From Moraxella bovis (GTDB lineage: Bacteria > Pseudomonadota > Gammaproteobacteria > Pseudomonadales > Moraxellaceae), in the NCBI RefSeq assembly GCF_002014975.1, contig NZ_MUXV01000002.1, positions 56,534 through 120,533 on the forward strand: a stretch of DNA of 64,000 bases, in the 5' to 3' direction. Numbering within the stretch: the first letter of the stretch is position 1; each line of letters opens with the position of its first letter. Shown here piece after piece: positions 20,499 through 30,770 of the stretch. Position numbers and translations under genes: made by a program. Under the pieces are notes generated by a model. It ran no database searches. It was not told where the DNA came from and saw nothing but the letters and a program-made list of their open reading frames with translations.

Positions 20499-22355
20499 TT
20501 ATACCACCATCATCATTGCCAAGATTAGTACCACAGCAAGCCCCACGCCAAAGCTCACCGCATGAGAGCCTAATCGCCCTGTTTGGGTTTTTACCAACAG
20601 CTTGTTGCCAAGTTTGACCCCAAAAGGCAAGATATTCCAAAGTTTGTCCACAGGGTCGCCCTTTAAGAATTTGCAAATTGCCAAAAACGGCTTGACAAAC
20701 ACAAGGGCATAAAGAGCGTCAAAACCCAGTCCGTGATAGCACCAATAAGTACACGCCCCACCAAAGGCAGAATTTGTCCATTTTGTCAAAATCTTACCCT
20801 TGTCAAGCACATACAAAAAGTACGCCAACGCCAAGCCAAGTGCGGTTACGCCCACAGCGATAATCTCGGCGGTGTGCTTGCCGTCTGTAAGGGTACTACC
20901 CACGCTCGCTGGCAAGACATTTGCCAAAGGCGGATGAATCCACGCCCCAATCCCTGTCGATAGCACCAGTAGCACCACCAAAGGCAAGGCATAGCTGACA
21001 CCAGACAACTTCTCGCCATGCGTTTTTTCTTGTCCAAAGAACACAAGATAAATCAAACGAAAAGTATAAACAGCCGTCAAAAACGCCCCAAACACGCCTG
21101 CCCAAAACAGACTCATGTGTCCTGTGGCATAAGTTTCCCACAAAATCGCTTCTTTTGAATAAAAGCCAACCGTTACAAAAGGCAAGGCAACCAACGCCCC
21201 ACCACCAACGACAAACGACCAAAACACAAGGGGGATTTTTTTACGCAGACCACCCATCTTAAAGATATTTTGCTCATGATGAGTTGAGATAATCACCGCT
21301 CCACTGGCTAGGAATAGCAAGGCTTTAAAAAATGCGTGCGTCATCAAGTGAAAAATCGCCACTTGCCACGCCCCAACGCCCAAAGCGATGAACATATATC
21401 CAAGCTGACTCATGGTAGAGTAAGCAAGCACACGCTTAATGTCGGTCTGTGCCAACGCACAAAATCCTGCCACGAGCATAGACAACGCACCAATACCCCC
21501 CACCCAATACAAAAGCATCTGAGGGGTCAGCACAAACAACGGGTGCATACGGGCAATCAGATATACCCCTGCCGTTACCATGGTAGCCGCGTGAATCAGA
21601 GCCGAAACAGGCGTAGGACCCGCCATCGCATCGGCAAGCCAAGTGTGCAGTGGAATTTGAGCCGATTTACCAAACGCCCCACCGATAAGCATTGCCACGA
21701 TAAGCATAAGCATGGGATCATTGACAGCGAACATGGTGTCGGCTTTGGCATTGATGGCGGTCATGTCAAGCGTACCAAACACCACAAACAACAAAAACAG
21801 CCCAATCGCCAAAAACACATCGCCAACACGGGTTACGGTAAATGCCTTGATAGCGGCCCGTCCATTGGCTCGGTTGTGATAATAAAAACCGATAAGTAGG
21901 TATGAGCAGATACCCACGCCTTCCCAACCCAGATAGAGTAGGAGTAAGTTATCCGCTTGTACAAGCAATAACATACTTGCCACAAATAGATTTAGATAAC
22001 TAAAAAAACGGGCATATCCTGTCTCGCCTTTCATATACCAACTGGCAAACAGATGAATCAAAAAGCCCACGCCTGTGATGATGGCGGTCATGGTCAAGGA
22101 CAAACCGTCCAACGCCAAGCCAAATTTTGGGGCAAAACCGCCCACCGAAAACCACGTCCACAGTGTCGTAAATACCGTCTTATCACTGCTGTTTGCCAGA
22201 TAATCTATGCCCACAACTGCCGTGGTCAAGGCGGACAAACCCATGACTCCCACGCCGATTATCGTGGCAAGTTTTTCTGAAATTCTATTTCGCCCTGTGG
22301 CTAATATCAAAAAGCCAATCAAGGGGAAAATAAAGGTCAATGCTAACAAATTCAT
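20499..22355 (-). CDS. nuoL: NADH-quinone oxidoreductase subunit L
   Basis: A 618-residue membrane subunit of complex I with about 16 helices and the long lateral helix near the C-terminus. Signature stretches include LLLLYLGWEGVGICSYLLIG (essential Glu), GKSAQIPLHTWLADAMAGPT, 'VSALIHAATMVTAGVYLI' and 'VLAYSTMSQLGYMFIALG'. Length is close to the E. coli value (613). It lies 6 bp after nuoK and 1 bp before nuoM. Confidence 0.96.
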   Translation of the reverse strand: MNLLALTFIFPLIGFLILATGRNRISEKLATIIGVGVMGLSALTTAVVGIDYLANSSDKTVFTTLWTWFSVGGFAPKFGLALDGLSLTMTAIITGVGFLIHLFASWYMKGETGYARFFSYLNLFVASMLLLVQADNLLLLYLGWEGVGICSYLLIGFYYHNRANGRAAIKAFTVTRVGDVFLAIGLFLLFVVFGTLDMTAINAKADTMFAVNDPMLMLIVAMLIGGAFGKSAQIPLHTWLADAMAGPTPVSALIHAATMVTAGVYLIARMHPLFVLTPQMLLYWVGGIGALSMLVAGFCALAQTDIKRVLAYSTMSQLGYMFIALGVGAWQVAIFHLMTHAFFKALLFLASGAVIISTHHEQNIFKMGGLRKKIPLVFWSFVVGGGALVALPFVTVGFYSKEAILWETYATGHMSLFWAGVFGAFLTAVYTFRLIYLVFFGQEKTHGEKLSGVSYALPLVVLLVLSTGIGAWIHPPLANVLPASVGSTLTDGKHTAEIIAVGVTALGLALAYFLYVLDKGKILTKWTNSAFGGACTYWCYHGLGFDALYALVFVKPFLAICKFLKGDPVDKLWNILPFGVKLGNKLLVKTQTGRLGSHAVSFGVGLAVVLILAMMMVV

Positions 22356-22361
22356 ACCGCC

Positions 22362-22712
22362 CTACCCCTTTAATTCACTGGCATGATTGACATCAAGGCT
22401 TCTAAACCGATGATAAAACTGCAACAGTATGGCAAGCCCTATCGCTGCTTCGGCTGCCGCCAGCGTCAAGACAAAAATAAACATAATCTGCCCGTCTGCC
22501 TTGCCCCACATATTACCCCCCACCACAAAGGCAAGGGCAGCGGAGTTCATCATAATCTCTAAACTCATAAGCATAAACAGCACATTTCGTCTTGCCATGA
22601 CCCCAACCAAGCCAATGACAAAGAGTATCGCCGAGACAATCAAGGCATGATGAGCAGGCACGCCAAGACTGGCAAGCTCTGCCGTTTGGGTTGCCGTTTG
22701 TAAAGAACTCAT
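22362..22712 (-). CDS. nuoK: NADH-quinone oxidoreductase subunit K
   Basis: A 116-residue subunit with three membrane helices, equivalent to mitochondrial ND4L. The conserved membrane glutamates are in [17 protein letters not shown] and [16 protein letters not shown]. It has about 15 extra N-terminal residues compared with the usual ~100. The ATG overlaps the nuoJ stop by 4 bp (ATGA), which supports this start. Confidence 0.95.
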   Translation of the reverse strand: MSSLQTATQTAELASLGVPAHHALIVSAILFVIGLVGVMARRNVLFMLMSLEIMMNSAALAFVVGGNMWGKADGQIMFIFVLTLAAAEAAIGLAILLQFYHRFRSLDVNHASELKG

Positions 22713-23335
22713 GATTTACCCCCTTGTTGTTGGCTAAATACAGGTGCATCAGGCTGGCGGTTTGGTGCATCATTGTTTGGGTCATCTTGATAATGACTCA
22801 CGTTTTCATCATCTAGGGCTTTTTTACCCAAATGATACGCCGCCACCAACGCCCCAAGCAATAGAAATCCTGCCACTTCCACAAGCAAGACATATTGGGT
22901 AAATAGGCTGATGCCCACGTCCTTTACACCAATGGTGTTATCTTGTAACATAGTGCTATCCCCTGCGGTCAAAAACCCAACAAGCACGCCACCGATGATG
23001 AGCGTCATACAAAACGGGGTTGCCCACGCATTGGCAGTCAGCCACGTCTTTTCTTCTGTCGTATCCGTGCCTAAGTTTAACATCATAATGACAAACACAA
23101 ATAAGACCAAAATCGCCCCAGCATAGACAATCATTTCAAGCACGCCTGCAAATGGAGCTCCGATGATAAAGAAAATCCCCGCCACCGCCAGCAGGCTCAC
23201 TATCATGGATAAAATGGCATGGACGGGATTGGCGTGCGTAACCACCCTTAGGCTTGCCCAAATCGCCACCAGCGACAAGGCATAAAAGCCTACCGCATCG
23301 CCATTTGCCAAAAACGCCTTTAACACATCAATCAT
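22709..23335 (-). CDS. nuoJ: NADH-quinone oxidoreductase subunit J
   Basis: A 208-residue membrane subunit with five helices (ND6 equivalent). Family-typical parts are [20 protein letters not shown] and [20 protein letters not shown], which holds the conserved Glu and the VYAGAI motif near the pi-bulge helix. A polar C-terminal tail (~40 residues, Asp/Asn/Gln-rich) follows the last helix. It overlaps both nuoI and nuoK by 4 bp. Confidence 0.95.
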   Translation of the reverse strand: MIDVLKAFLANGDAVGFYALSLVAIWASLRVVTHANPVHAILSMIVSLLAVAGIFFIIGAPFAGVLEMIVYAGAILVLFVFVIMMLNLGTDTTEEKTWLTANAWATPFCMTLIIGGVLVGFLTAGDSTMLQDNTIGVKDVGISLFTQYVLLVEVAGFLLLGALVAAYHLGKKALDDENVSHYQDDPNNDAPNRQPDAPVFSQQQGGKS

Positions 23336-23880
23336 GGCAACAAACTCCGTACATTGACAGGCTCTGCTTCACGCTCGTGCGACCCTTTGGGCTTATCGTC
23401 TGTTGCCACGCCTGTTACTCGATAATAGTTATATTCTGGGTATTTGCCCACGCCACTAATCAGCAAATGCTCTTTTTCATAGACAAGATTTTGGCGGTTG
23501 TATTCGCCCAATTCAAAATCAGGGGTTAGCTGAATGGCGGTGGTCGGACAGGCTTCTTCGCACATACCACAAAACACGCAACGGCTAAAATTGATACGAA
23601 AAAATTCAGGATACCATCGACCGTCTTCACGCTCCGCCTTTTGTAGGCTAATACAGCCCACAGGACACGCCACCGCACATAGGTTACAGGCCACACAGCG
23701 TTCATCGCCGTCAGGGTCTCTTGTTAGTACAATTCGCCCACGAAAACGGGGCGGTACAGGTACAGGCTGTTCGGGGTACAAAATCGTGTCTCGTGGACGC
23801 AAGGCATGAGAATTTACCATCCACATAGAGCGTACAATGGTAAAAATGCCTACCGCCGTATTTTTTAAAGTTGCAAACAT
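23332..23880 (-). CDS. nuoI: NADH-quinone oxidoreductase subunit I
   Basis: A 182-residue peripheral-arm subunit holding two [4Fe-4S] clusters (N6a and N6b). The two ferredoxin motifs are [12 protein letters not shown] near residue 60 and [12 protein letters not shown] near residue 100. An N-terminal amphipathic segment anchors the protein to NuoH. Its start is 1 bp after the nuoH stop and it overlaps nuoJ in an ATGA junction. Confidence 0.97.
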   Translation of the reverse strand: MFATLKNTAVGIFTIVRSMWMVNSHALRPRDTILYPEQPVPVPPRFRGRIVLTRDPDGDERCVACNLCAVACPVGCISLQKAEREDGRWYPEFFRINFSRCVFCGMCEEACPTTAIQLTPDFELGEYNRQNLVYEKEHLLISGVGKYPEYNYYRVTGVATDDKPKGSHEREAEPVNVRSLLP

Positions 23881-24909
23881 TTAATTCACCATCAAAATCA
23901 CAAAAGCAGTCATCAAAAGGTTTAGCAAGGTTACAGGCAAACACACTTTCCAACCAAAATTCATCACTTGGTCATAGCGTGGACGCATGAGCGAGCCACG
24001 AGCCAACACAAATAAGGTCATAAAAAACAAGGTCTTAATCAAAAACCAAAACACAGGCGGAACAAAGGGTAGATCTAGGTTAAAAGGAGCAAGCCAGCCC
24101 CCAAAAAACAAGCAGGTCATCAAGGCACTAATCACCACGACATTGACATATTCACCAATAAAAAACATACCAAATTTCATGCCTGAGTATTCCACATGAT
24201 AACCCTCGGCAAGCTCTTGCTCGGCTTCTGGTTGGTCAAAGGGGTGTCTGTGCGTAACCGCCACGCCTGCCACCACAAAGGTCAAAAAGCCCAAAAACTG
24301 CGGAATGACGTTCCAGACGGTTGTTTGAGCTTCTACAATCTCACGCAAATTAAACGAGCCTGCCATCGCCACCACGCCCATTAGCGACAAGCCCAAAAAA
24401 ACCTCATAGCTAATCGTCTGAGCCGCCGAACGTAAACCGCCAAGCAGCGAGAACTTATTGGCACTTGCCCAACCGCCAAACATAACGGCATACACAGCAA
24501 GCCCTGCCATGGCAAAAAAGAACAAAATGCCAATGTTCCAATCCGCCGCCCCAAGCGTGGGCGATAGCGGAATAATGGCAAAACTTGCCAAAGCGGTAAA
24601 CATGGCAATGGCAGGGGCGAGCGTAAACAGGCGTTTGTCGGCAAAATTGGGTGTCCAGTCTTCTTTAAAAAAGATTTTTAGCATGTCCGCCACCAGTTGT
24701 AGCGAGCCTTGCCAACCGACCCTATTTGGACCATAGCGGTCTTGCCACAGGGCAAGCATGCGCCGCTCATAGACAATCATGAGTGCTGCCGTGATGACTA
24801 GCCCCAAAAAGATAATCAAGGTCTGGGCGGTCATAAAAATAAGCGACCACCACTCAAACGACAAACCGCCAAGCCACGACGGCACATCAGGAATCACACG
24901 AATACTCAT
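23881..24909 (-). CDS. nuoH: NADH-quinone oxidoreductase subunit H
   Basis: A 342-residue membrane subunit (ND1 equivalent) with eight helices that forms part of the quinone chamber. Visible are [20 protein letters not shown], the [19 protein letters not shown] region with conserved acidic residues, and [21 protein letters not shown]. It abuts nuoG with no gap and ends directly before nuoI. Confidence 0.97.
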   Translation of the reverse strand: MSIRVIPDVPSWLGGLSFEWWSLIFMTAQTLIIFLGLVITAALMIVYERRMLALWQDRYGPNRVGWQGSLQLVADMLKIFFKEDWTPNFADKRLFTLAPAIAMFTALASFAIIPLSPTLGAADWNIGILFFFAMAGLAVYAVMFGGWASANKFSLLGGLRSAAQTISYEVFLGLSLMGVVAMAGSFNLREIVEAQTTVWNVIPQFLGFLTFVVAGVAVTHRHPFDQPEAEQELAEGYHVEYSGMKFGMFFIGEYVNVVVISALMTCLFFGGWLAPFNLDLPFVPPVFWFLIKTLFFMTLFVLARGSLMRPRYDQVMNFGWKVCLPVTLLNLLMTAFVILMVN

Positions 24910-27900
24910 TTATGCCCCCACTTGCATTGCTAACGGTGCGTTATTAAACCCAGCTTTTGGCGTAAAGATATTTTCACGCTTGATATTAGCGAGATTTGCC
25001 ACGCTTTTTTGATATTCAGGCACATAGACAGGCGTGTCGGCTTCCGCCTTTTTGACGGTTGTCGGCACACCGACCATAAACGGCACAAGCCCGTCAGGAT
25101 AGCCGATACAGCCGTCCGCCACATAGTCCGCCACGTCCACAGGCAGGGTAATCTCTATCCCATGCTGGGCAAGGGTTAGCTTATCGCCTGCCTTGATAAT
25201 CCAGCGCTTGGCATCATCATCGCTGATTGTCCATGTGGCAGGCTTGATTTGACTTGCCACCACAGGGCTACGGCTTGCCATGCGTGAGCTTGCAAATAGA
25301 TTATGCACAGGCACAACCACCGCACGACCGTCAAAAATGCTCGTGCTTATCATGCTGTCAAGCTCGGCTTTGTCAAATACCGTCTCAACTTTTGGCAAGT
25401 CATCAAACAGACGAATGCCGACATCTCCGCCTTTTAGCCGTCCGCCCACTTTGTCTTGGAGCTTGTTCCATGCTTGGGGTGAGTTCCATCCTGCACTCCA
25501 CGCAAATGGGATAAGGCTTGGGTCAGTCTTATCGCCCACATAGCCTTCCATGGAGAACGTCAAACCACTGTCTAAGTCCTTAGGTTGCATGGGTTCGTGG
25601 ATAGAAATGGGCGAGCGTAACACCGTCCGCCCCGAATAACGGCGTGGCTCACGGGCGACTTTTAGCCCTGTAATGCGATAATCCGACTCAGGGGCAACGT
25701 CTTTGATTTGGGCAAGGTATGGATAATCGGTGATAAGCTCATCAATGACATCATCAAGATGATACCATGTTGGCTCATTATTGCTATTTGTCAAACTGGT
25801 GCCAATCAAGGCATTAGCGACAGCGTGTAGCCAACGCCAACTGTCTTTTAGCTCGCTGTTTGGCTCATAGTATTTTTTGTCAAAACTGGCAAAAAACCGT
25901 CCTGCTCGCCCTTCGGCAGACACCAGCGTGCCGTCGCTTTCTGCAAATGACGCACTTGATAGCACCATATCGGCTTTAGTGTGCCAGTCATAAGACTGGT
26001 GATCTAGGACGATGAGCGTTTTTTCGGTCAATTTGTCAAATTGGCTTGGGGCAAGATTAGCTAAGTCATGTTCTAGCACCACTACCGCCTCAAATTCTTT
26101 TGCCAAAATCTCCTCTATCGCCTGTCCGCCAAGCAAGTTTACGCCCACGCTGTTCGCCTCTGGCATGGCAACGTACACGCCTGTTTTGTCGGCATATAGA
26201 GTATTTATTTTTAATAAACGGGATGACAGTTCTTTTTCAAACTCATTGGGGTCTCGCTCTGTGGTGTGTGTGCCGTCCGTTTTGGCATCTTTATCAGGGT
26301 CAATGAATTGACGAGCCACTTCATCACGGATTTTGGCGTTTTGCACTTCCACAAATTCACGCTCCACATGGGCGATTTTGGCACGTTTGGCGGTCAAGGT
26401 TTGGGCAATATAGCCTGTCGCTTGTACGATTGCTTTTGATGACAAGCTGGTGCCTGTGATAACAAGTGGACGGTTCGCCATAATCAAATCATAAGCGATA
26501 TGATGAGCCAAGAACTCCATTGCCATGTTCTCATCTATCACAAGATTTGGCTCTTGTTCTTTGGCAAAAATGGCGTTCTCGCTTTTGCCAATCTCATCTA
26601 GCGTATCGGCATAGCCCTTGATGATGTCGCCCACCATAAAGCCCAGTTTGGCGATGTCGTTTGGCGTGGCAACGGCAGACACTTTGGCGATGTCGGACAG
26701 CTTGGTATCCACCACGCTCGCCACATAAATGGGACTGTACGCCTCTTGCCCGATACGCTTGACAGGCTCGGCAAGCCAATGCTCGGTTTTTAGGGCGGTT
26801 GCCATTTGGCGGGCCTTGTTTTTGGACGCTTGACGCACCGACAGGGCGACACGGCTTGCCGTTTGGGTCAAATCCTCACCCAGCACAAGCACGCTATCTG
26901 CCGTCTCAATCTCTGCCAAAGACACATTATGCACATCTTTGTGGCGTAACAGCGCCACGCCCAAACCCACCACGTCTTTGACAACCGCTCGCTCGCCTGT
27001 GCTGTAATAATCGCTTCCGACCAGTTTTTTTAGGGCAAAATTACTCTCCAAACTTGCCCGAGCCGAACCAATGCCGATGACGTTTTTGCCTTTTAATAAC
27101 TCCGCCACGCTATCGACCGCAAGGCTTGCACTGGTTTTGACAAATTGTCCGTTTACATTTTGCACAGGCTGGGTTGGGCGATCGCTACGATTGACATAGC
27201 CATAGCCAAAACGCCCACGGTCGCACAAAAAATAGCCGTTTACGTCATGGTTATAGCGGTTTTCAATACGTCTAAGCTCGCCATAACGCTCGCCTGCCGA
27301 GATGTTACAACCGCTTGAACAACCGTGGCAAATGCTTGGGGCGTATTGCATATCCCATTTGCGGTTGTAGCGGTCTGAGTGCGTTTTGTCGGTAAATACG
27401 CCAGTCGGACAAACTTCGGTCAAGTTACCACTAAATTCACTCTGTAACTGTCCGCTCTCTTCACGCCCAAAATAGACACGGTTATTTGACGCATACACCC
27501 CAAAATCCGTGCCACCTGCGTAATCCTTATAAAACCGCACACAGCGATAGCAAGCGATACAGCGGTTCATTTCATGATTGATAAACGCTCCTAAGTCTTG
27601 GTTGTGGTGCGTGCGTTTGGTAAAGCGGTAACGGCGTTTTCTATGTCCGCTCATGTAGGTCATGTCTTGCAAATGGCAATGACCACCCTCCTCACAAGTT
27701 GGGCAATCGTGGGGGTGGTTGGTCATCAAGTATTCCACAATGCTTTTGCGAAATGCCTTTGCCTCGGCATCGTCCACCGAAATCCAAGTATCGCTTTTTG
27801 GCGTAGGGGCAATCATACAGCTCATGACCAACTTGCCACGTCCTGCCTGATAATCCTCCTCGCTCATGTACTGCTTGACCGCACATTGACGGCACGACCC

Positions 27901-28026
27901 CACCGAACCCAAGGCAGGATGATAACAGAAATACGGCACGTCAATGCCAAGCGACAGACACGCCTGCAATAGGTTGTCCGAGCCGTCCACGTCATAGGTT
28001 TTACCGTCTATATGAAGGATTGCCAT
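24910..28026 (-). CDS. nuoG: NADH-quinone oxidoreductase subunit G (long form)
   Basis: A 1038-residue iron-sulfur subunit of the peripheral arm. The N-terminal domain binds [2Fe-2S] N1b (Cys34, 45, 48, 70), [4Fe-4S] N5 with a His ligand (H104, C108, C111, C117) and N4 (C156, C159, C162 and a later Cys in EVCPTG). The extra cluster N7 motif CHGCSSGC near residue 234 is present. The molybdopterin-oxidoreductase-like domain follows but carries no cofactor in this family. The protein is over 100 residues longer than the E. coli homologue (~908); extra sequence lies in the middle and C-terminal parts, for example a charged stretch near residues 570-600. It lies 1 bp after nuoF. Confidence 0.95.
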   Translation of the reverse strand: MAILHIDGKTYDVDGSDNLLQACLSLGIDVPYFCYHPALGSVGSCRQCAVKQYMSEEDYQAGRGKLVMSCMIAPTPKSDTWISVDDAEAKAFRKSIVEYLMTNHPHDCPTCEEGGHCHLQDMTYMSGHRKRRYRFTKRTHHNQDLGAFINHEMNRCIACYRCVRFYKDYAGGTDFGVYASNNRVYFGREESGQLQSEFSGNLTEVCPTGVFTDKTHSDRYNRKWDMQYAPSICHGCSSGCNISAGERYGELRRIENRYNHDVNGYFLCDRGRFGYGYVNRSDRPTQPVQNVNGQFVKTSASLAVDSVAELLKGKNVIGIGSARASLESNFALKKLVGSDYYSTGERAVVKDVVGLGVALLRHKDVHNVSLAEIETADSVLVLGEDLTQTASRVALSVRQASKNKARQMATALKTEHWLAEPVKRIGQEAYSPIYVASVVDTKLSDIAKVSAVATPNDIAKLGFMVGDIIKGYADTLDEIGKSENAIFAKEQEPNLVIDENMAMEFLAHHIAYDLIMANRPLVITGTSLSSKAIVQATGYIAQTLTAKRAKIAHVEREFVEVQNAKIRDEVARQFIDPDKDAKTDGTHTTERDPNEFEKELSSRLLKINTLYADKTGVYVAMPEANSVGVNLLGGQAIEEILAKEFEAVVVLEHDLANLAPSQFDKLTEKTLIVLDHQSYDWHTKADMVLSSASFAESDGTLVSAEGRAGRFFASFDKKYYEPNSELKDSWRWLHAVANALIGTSLTNSNNEPTWYHLDDVIDELITDYPYLAQIKDVAPESDYRITGLKVAREPRRYSGRTVLRSPISIHEPMQPKDLDSGLTFSMEGYVGDKTDPSLIPFAWSAGWNSPQAWNKLQDKVGGRLKGGDVGIRLFDDLPKVETVFDKAELDSMISTSIFDGRAVVVPVHNLFASSRMASRSPVVASQIKPATWTISDDDAKRWIIKAGDKLTLAQHGIEITLPVDVADYVADGCIGYPDGLVPFMVGVPTTVKKAEADTPVYVPEYQKSVANLANIKRENIFTPKAGFNNAPLAMQVGA

Positions 28027-28027
28027 G

Positions 28028-29446
28028 TTATGCCCCTACCTTGTTGTCTTGTGGCTCTGATTTGCCCACTTTTGCCTCAAATTCATGACGGAAATAGCGT
28101 AACGCACTCATGAGTGGCTCCATCGCCCCTGGGGCATGAGCACAAAAGGTCTTGCCAAGCCATAAATCTCGTGTCAGCTCGGACAATTTGTCAATGTCGT
28201 CCGCTTGCCCTTGTCCGTTTTCCATCGCATCAAGGATTTTTACGCCCCACGGCAAGCCATCACGGCAAGGGGTACACCAACCGCATGATTCTCTTTGAAA
28301 AAACTGTTGTAAGTTTCTAGATAGGCTTACCATGTCTTGCGTTTCATCCACGACCATCATAAGACACGTCCCAAGGCGTGAACCTGCCTTCATAATCGGG
28401 TCAAAATCCATGACAAGGTCAAGGTGCTCATCGCTTGCCGTCAAAAAGTCGGTACTCGCTCCGCCAGGTAGCCACGCCTTTAAGGTTAAGCCGTCCTGCA
28501 TACCGCCAGCAAGATCAATCAGCTCACGAGCGGTATAGCCAAATGGCACTTCCCACAGCCCTGCGTCCTTGACACGACCGCTACACCCCATAATCTTAGT
28601 GCCAGGGGTAGTAGATTTGCCTTTGGTGTTTGGCAAGGATAAATACCACTCCACCCCATTTAACAAAATGGCAGGCATGTTGTTTAAGGTTTCAACGTTA
28701 TTGACCACCGTTGGACGACCCCACGCCCCTGATACCTGGGGAAATGGCGGTTTGGTGCGTGGGTTGGCACGGCGACCCTCCAAACAGTTGATAAGAGCCG
28801 TCTCCTCGCCACAGATGTACCGCCCTGCCCCTGTGTGAACATGCAATTCAAAGTTAAACTCCGCCCCCAAAATACCCTCGCCTAGCAAGTTATTGGCGAT
28901 ACATTCGTTAATGGCGTTTTGTAATCGTTCGGCGGCTAGGACATATTCGCCACGAATAAAGATATAGCCCACGCTCGCCCCAATGGCATAAGCGGTAATG
29001 AGCATACCCTCAATAAGCTGAAACGGAATCCGCTCCATAAGCAGACGGTCTTTAAACGTACCAGGTTCCATTTCATCGGCATTGCAAATCAAATACCGCA
29101 CGCCACCGTCAGGCGGAGTCATAAACGTCCATTTTAGCCCTGCGTTAAAACCAGCACCGCCCCGCCCACGCACATTGGCGGTTTTAATCATTTCGCCGAC
29201 TTCTTTGGGCGTTTTGGCAAGGGCATTTTTTAGCCCTTTAAAGCCGTCCAAGGCTTCATAATCTGCCAATGTCAGCACTGCATCATGATGATACAGTCGC
29301 CATGTCAAAGGGTGCGTAAGCGACGTCGGTGCTTGACCGTCCGCCAGTCCTACGCCCCAGATTGGCGTTTTTTGGCGATTTAGTTGGCTTGGGGCAAGTC
29401 CGTTTTTACGAGCATTGATTTGCTCGGCGACATTTGGTTTATTCAT
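28028..29446 (-). CDS. nuoF: NADH-quinone oxidoreductase subunit F
   Basis: A 472-residue NADH- and FMN-binding subunit. The NADH/FMN site RGRGGAGFNAGLKW lies near residue 90, FMN contacts in YLICNADEMEPGTFKDR, and the [4Fe-4S] N3 ligands in ESCGWCTPC with a further Cys in GKTFCAHAPGA. An N-terminal ~50-residue region precedes the conserved core. It overlaps nuoE by 4 bp (ATGA). Confidence 0.97.
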   Translation of the reverse strand: MNKPNVAEQINARKNGLAPSQLNRQKTPIWGVGLADGQAPTSLTHPLTWRLYHHDAVLTLADYEALDGFKGLKNALAKTPKEVGEMIKTANVRGRGGAGFNAGLKWTFMTPPDGGVRYLICNADEMEPGTFKDRLLMERIPFQLIEGMLITAYAIGASVGYIFIRGEYVLAAERLQNAINECIANNLLGEGILGAEFNFELHVHTGAGRYICGEETALINCLEGRRANPRTKPPFPQVSGAWGRPTVVNNVETLNNMPAILLNGVEWYLSLPNTKGKSTTPGTKIMGCSGRVKDAGLWEVPFGYTARELIDLAGGMQDGLTLKAWLPGGASTDFLTASDEHLDLVMDFDPIMKAGSRLGTCLMMVVDETQDMVSLSRNLQQFFQRESCGWCTPCRDGLPWGVKILDAMENGQGQADDIDKLSELTRDLWLGKTFCAHAPGAMEPLMSALRYFRHEFEAKVGKSEPQDNKVGA

Positions 29447-29952
29447 GCGTATTGCTCCAACAATAGACTGACCTCAGACGGCAACACAGGTCCATAAGTA
29501 TCCTCATCAATCAGCACGCTCGCCCCCTTATCGCAGTTGCCAAGACAGCAAATGGGAAGCAGGGTAAAACGACCGTCTTTTGTGGTTTGCCCATAATCAA
29601 TGCCAAGCTCACACTTAAAAGCGTCCGCCAATGCCTCATAGCCGTTCAGATAGCAAGCGATAGAATCACAAATCAAAATCACATGGCGACCGACTGGCAT
29701 CCGATAAATGCGGTTAAAAAATGTCGCCACGCCCTCCACGTCCGCCACAGGCATGGACAGCATATGGGCTATGGCGTGGACTTGGGCATCGTCCACCCAG
29801 CCGTTACGCTTTTGGACGAGTTTTAGGGCATCAAGCACCGCCGCCCTCGGTTGTGGGTAGTGATGAATGTGATGATGAATGCCGTCAATTTCTTGGGGCG
29901 TTAAAATGGCGTGAATGTCTACTTTGGGGGTTTTGTCGGTTACTATTTTCAT
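29443..29952 (-). CDS. nuoE: NADH-quinone oxidoreductase subunit E
   Basis: A 169-residue thioredoxin-fold subunit with [2Fe-2S] cluster N1a. The four cysteines are in CDSIAC and in the pair CCLGNC (the second and sixth of that run). AAGGT lies 9 nt before the ATG. Its usual upstream neighbour nuoCD is displaced by about 2.9 kb of accessory DNA, including a gene on the opposite strand that starts only 14 bp away, so nuoE-N need either long read-through or a promoter in the accessory region. Confidence 0.96.
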   Translation of the reverse strand: MKIVTDKTPKVDIHAILTPQEIDGIHHHIHHYPQPRAAVLDALKLVQKRNGWVDDAQVHAIAHMLSMPVADVEGVATFFNRIYRMPVGRHVILICDSIACYLNGYEALADAFKCELGIDYGQTTKDGRFTLLPICCLGNCDKGASVLIDEDTYGPVLPSEVSLLLEQYA

Positions 29953-29966
29953 AAAAGACCTTTTTT

Positions 29967-30725
29967 ATGAACAGCTTGCGAAGCTGGCTACATCTGCTAG
30001 CTAAATTCATGTATTGTAACATAAACTTACACAGTGTTGCGTTCAAATTTTACACAAAGTTACCGTGCAAAATTTTGTGTAAGTATTTAGTAAGAATTGT
30101 TCTTATTTTTCTACCGTCCACCGTGCCATATCCTTTTGCCCAAAGGGGCGGTAAAACTTGCTGCAAAAACACAACTCACATTTTAAGGGCGGGGGATATT
30201 GCCTTGTTTTGTGGGATAGCCCACTGCATACAAAATGCCAATGCTGACACACATCGCTTGATTGATGCCACTTGTGCTATCCAAAGTATGTCAGGGGCAT
30301 TTTTGGTCAATCAAGTTGGCAGCCAGACCGATTGCACAATGCTGTGCTTAAATTTTTATACCGACAAACACAGTAGCTTATTGGCAAATCTGCCAGATTT
30401 TTTTATTGTAACCTTAAATGAACAAACACTGCATCCGTTGGTAAAGTTAATTAGTAATGAAGCTCAAAACCCCAATCAAATTGGCAATGCGTTTTTGGTG
30501 GATAATTTAGCCCAATCAATACTAGTATATATGTTGCATGCTTTGCCTAATGAAAAATTAGGTGGTGTATCAAAGGCATATCAGCACCCTAGGCTGTCAG
30601 AATTGATTACCCAAATTGCCATTGAGACAGGGTTTGGCTCACAAACCAATTTTAATCGTGCATTTAAAGCACATTATGGCATATCTCCAAGCACTTATCG
30701 CCTAACGCCAATATCAATGCAATAA
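29967..30725 (+). pseudogene. AraC-family regulator with internal deletion (remnant)
   Basis: The N-terminal part resembles the cupin_6 ligand domain of AraC regulators (ILRAGDIALFCGIAHCIQNA), and the C-terminus has the second helix-turn-helix (ETGFGSQTNFNRAFKAHYGISPSTYR). After HPRLSELI, where a full protein has about 55-60 more residues containing the first helix-turn-helix and the linker helix, the sequence jumps directly into the second one. The frame is kept but half the DNA-binding domain is missing, and the first ~60 residues look unlike the family as well. I infer a non-functional remnant. It lies antisense inside the nuo operon, divergent from nuoE. A truncated but active protein cannot be excluded. 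Confidence 0.7.
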
Positions 30726-30770
30726 CATCAAAATAACAAAAGCCATTTAAAACAGACAAATGATACGCCA

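Noticed and set aside
21336-21899. 187-codon open frame antisense to nuoL
   Set aside because: It is the shadow of a well-conserved gene, has a His/Arg/Gln-rich composition typical of reversed membrane-gene codons, and no ribosome binding site.
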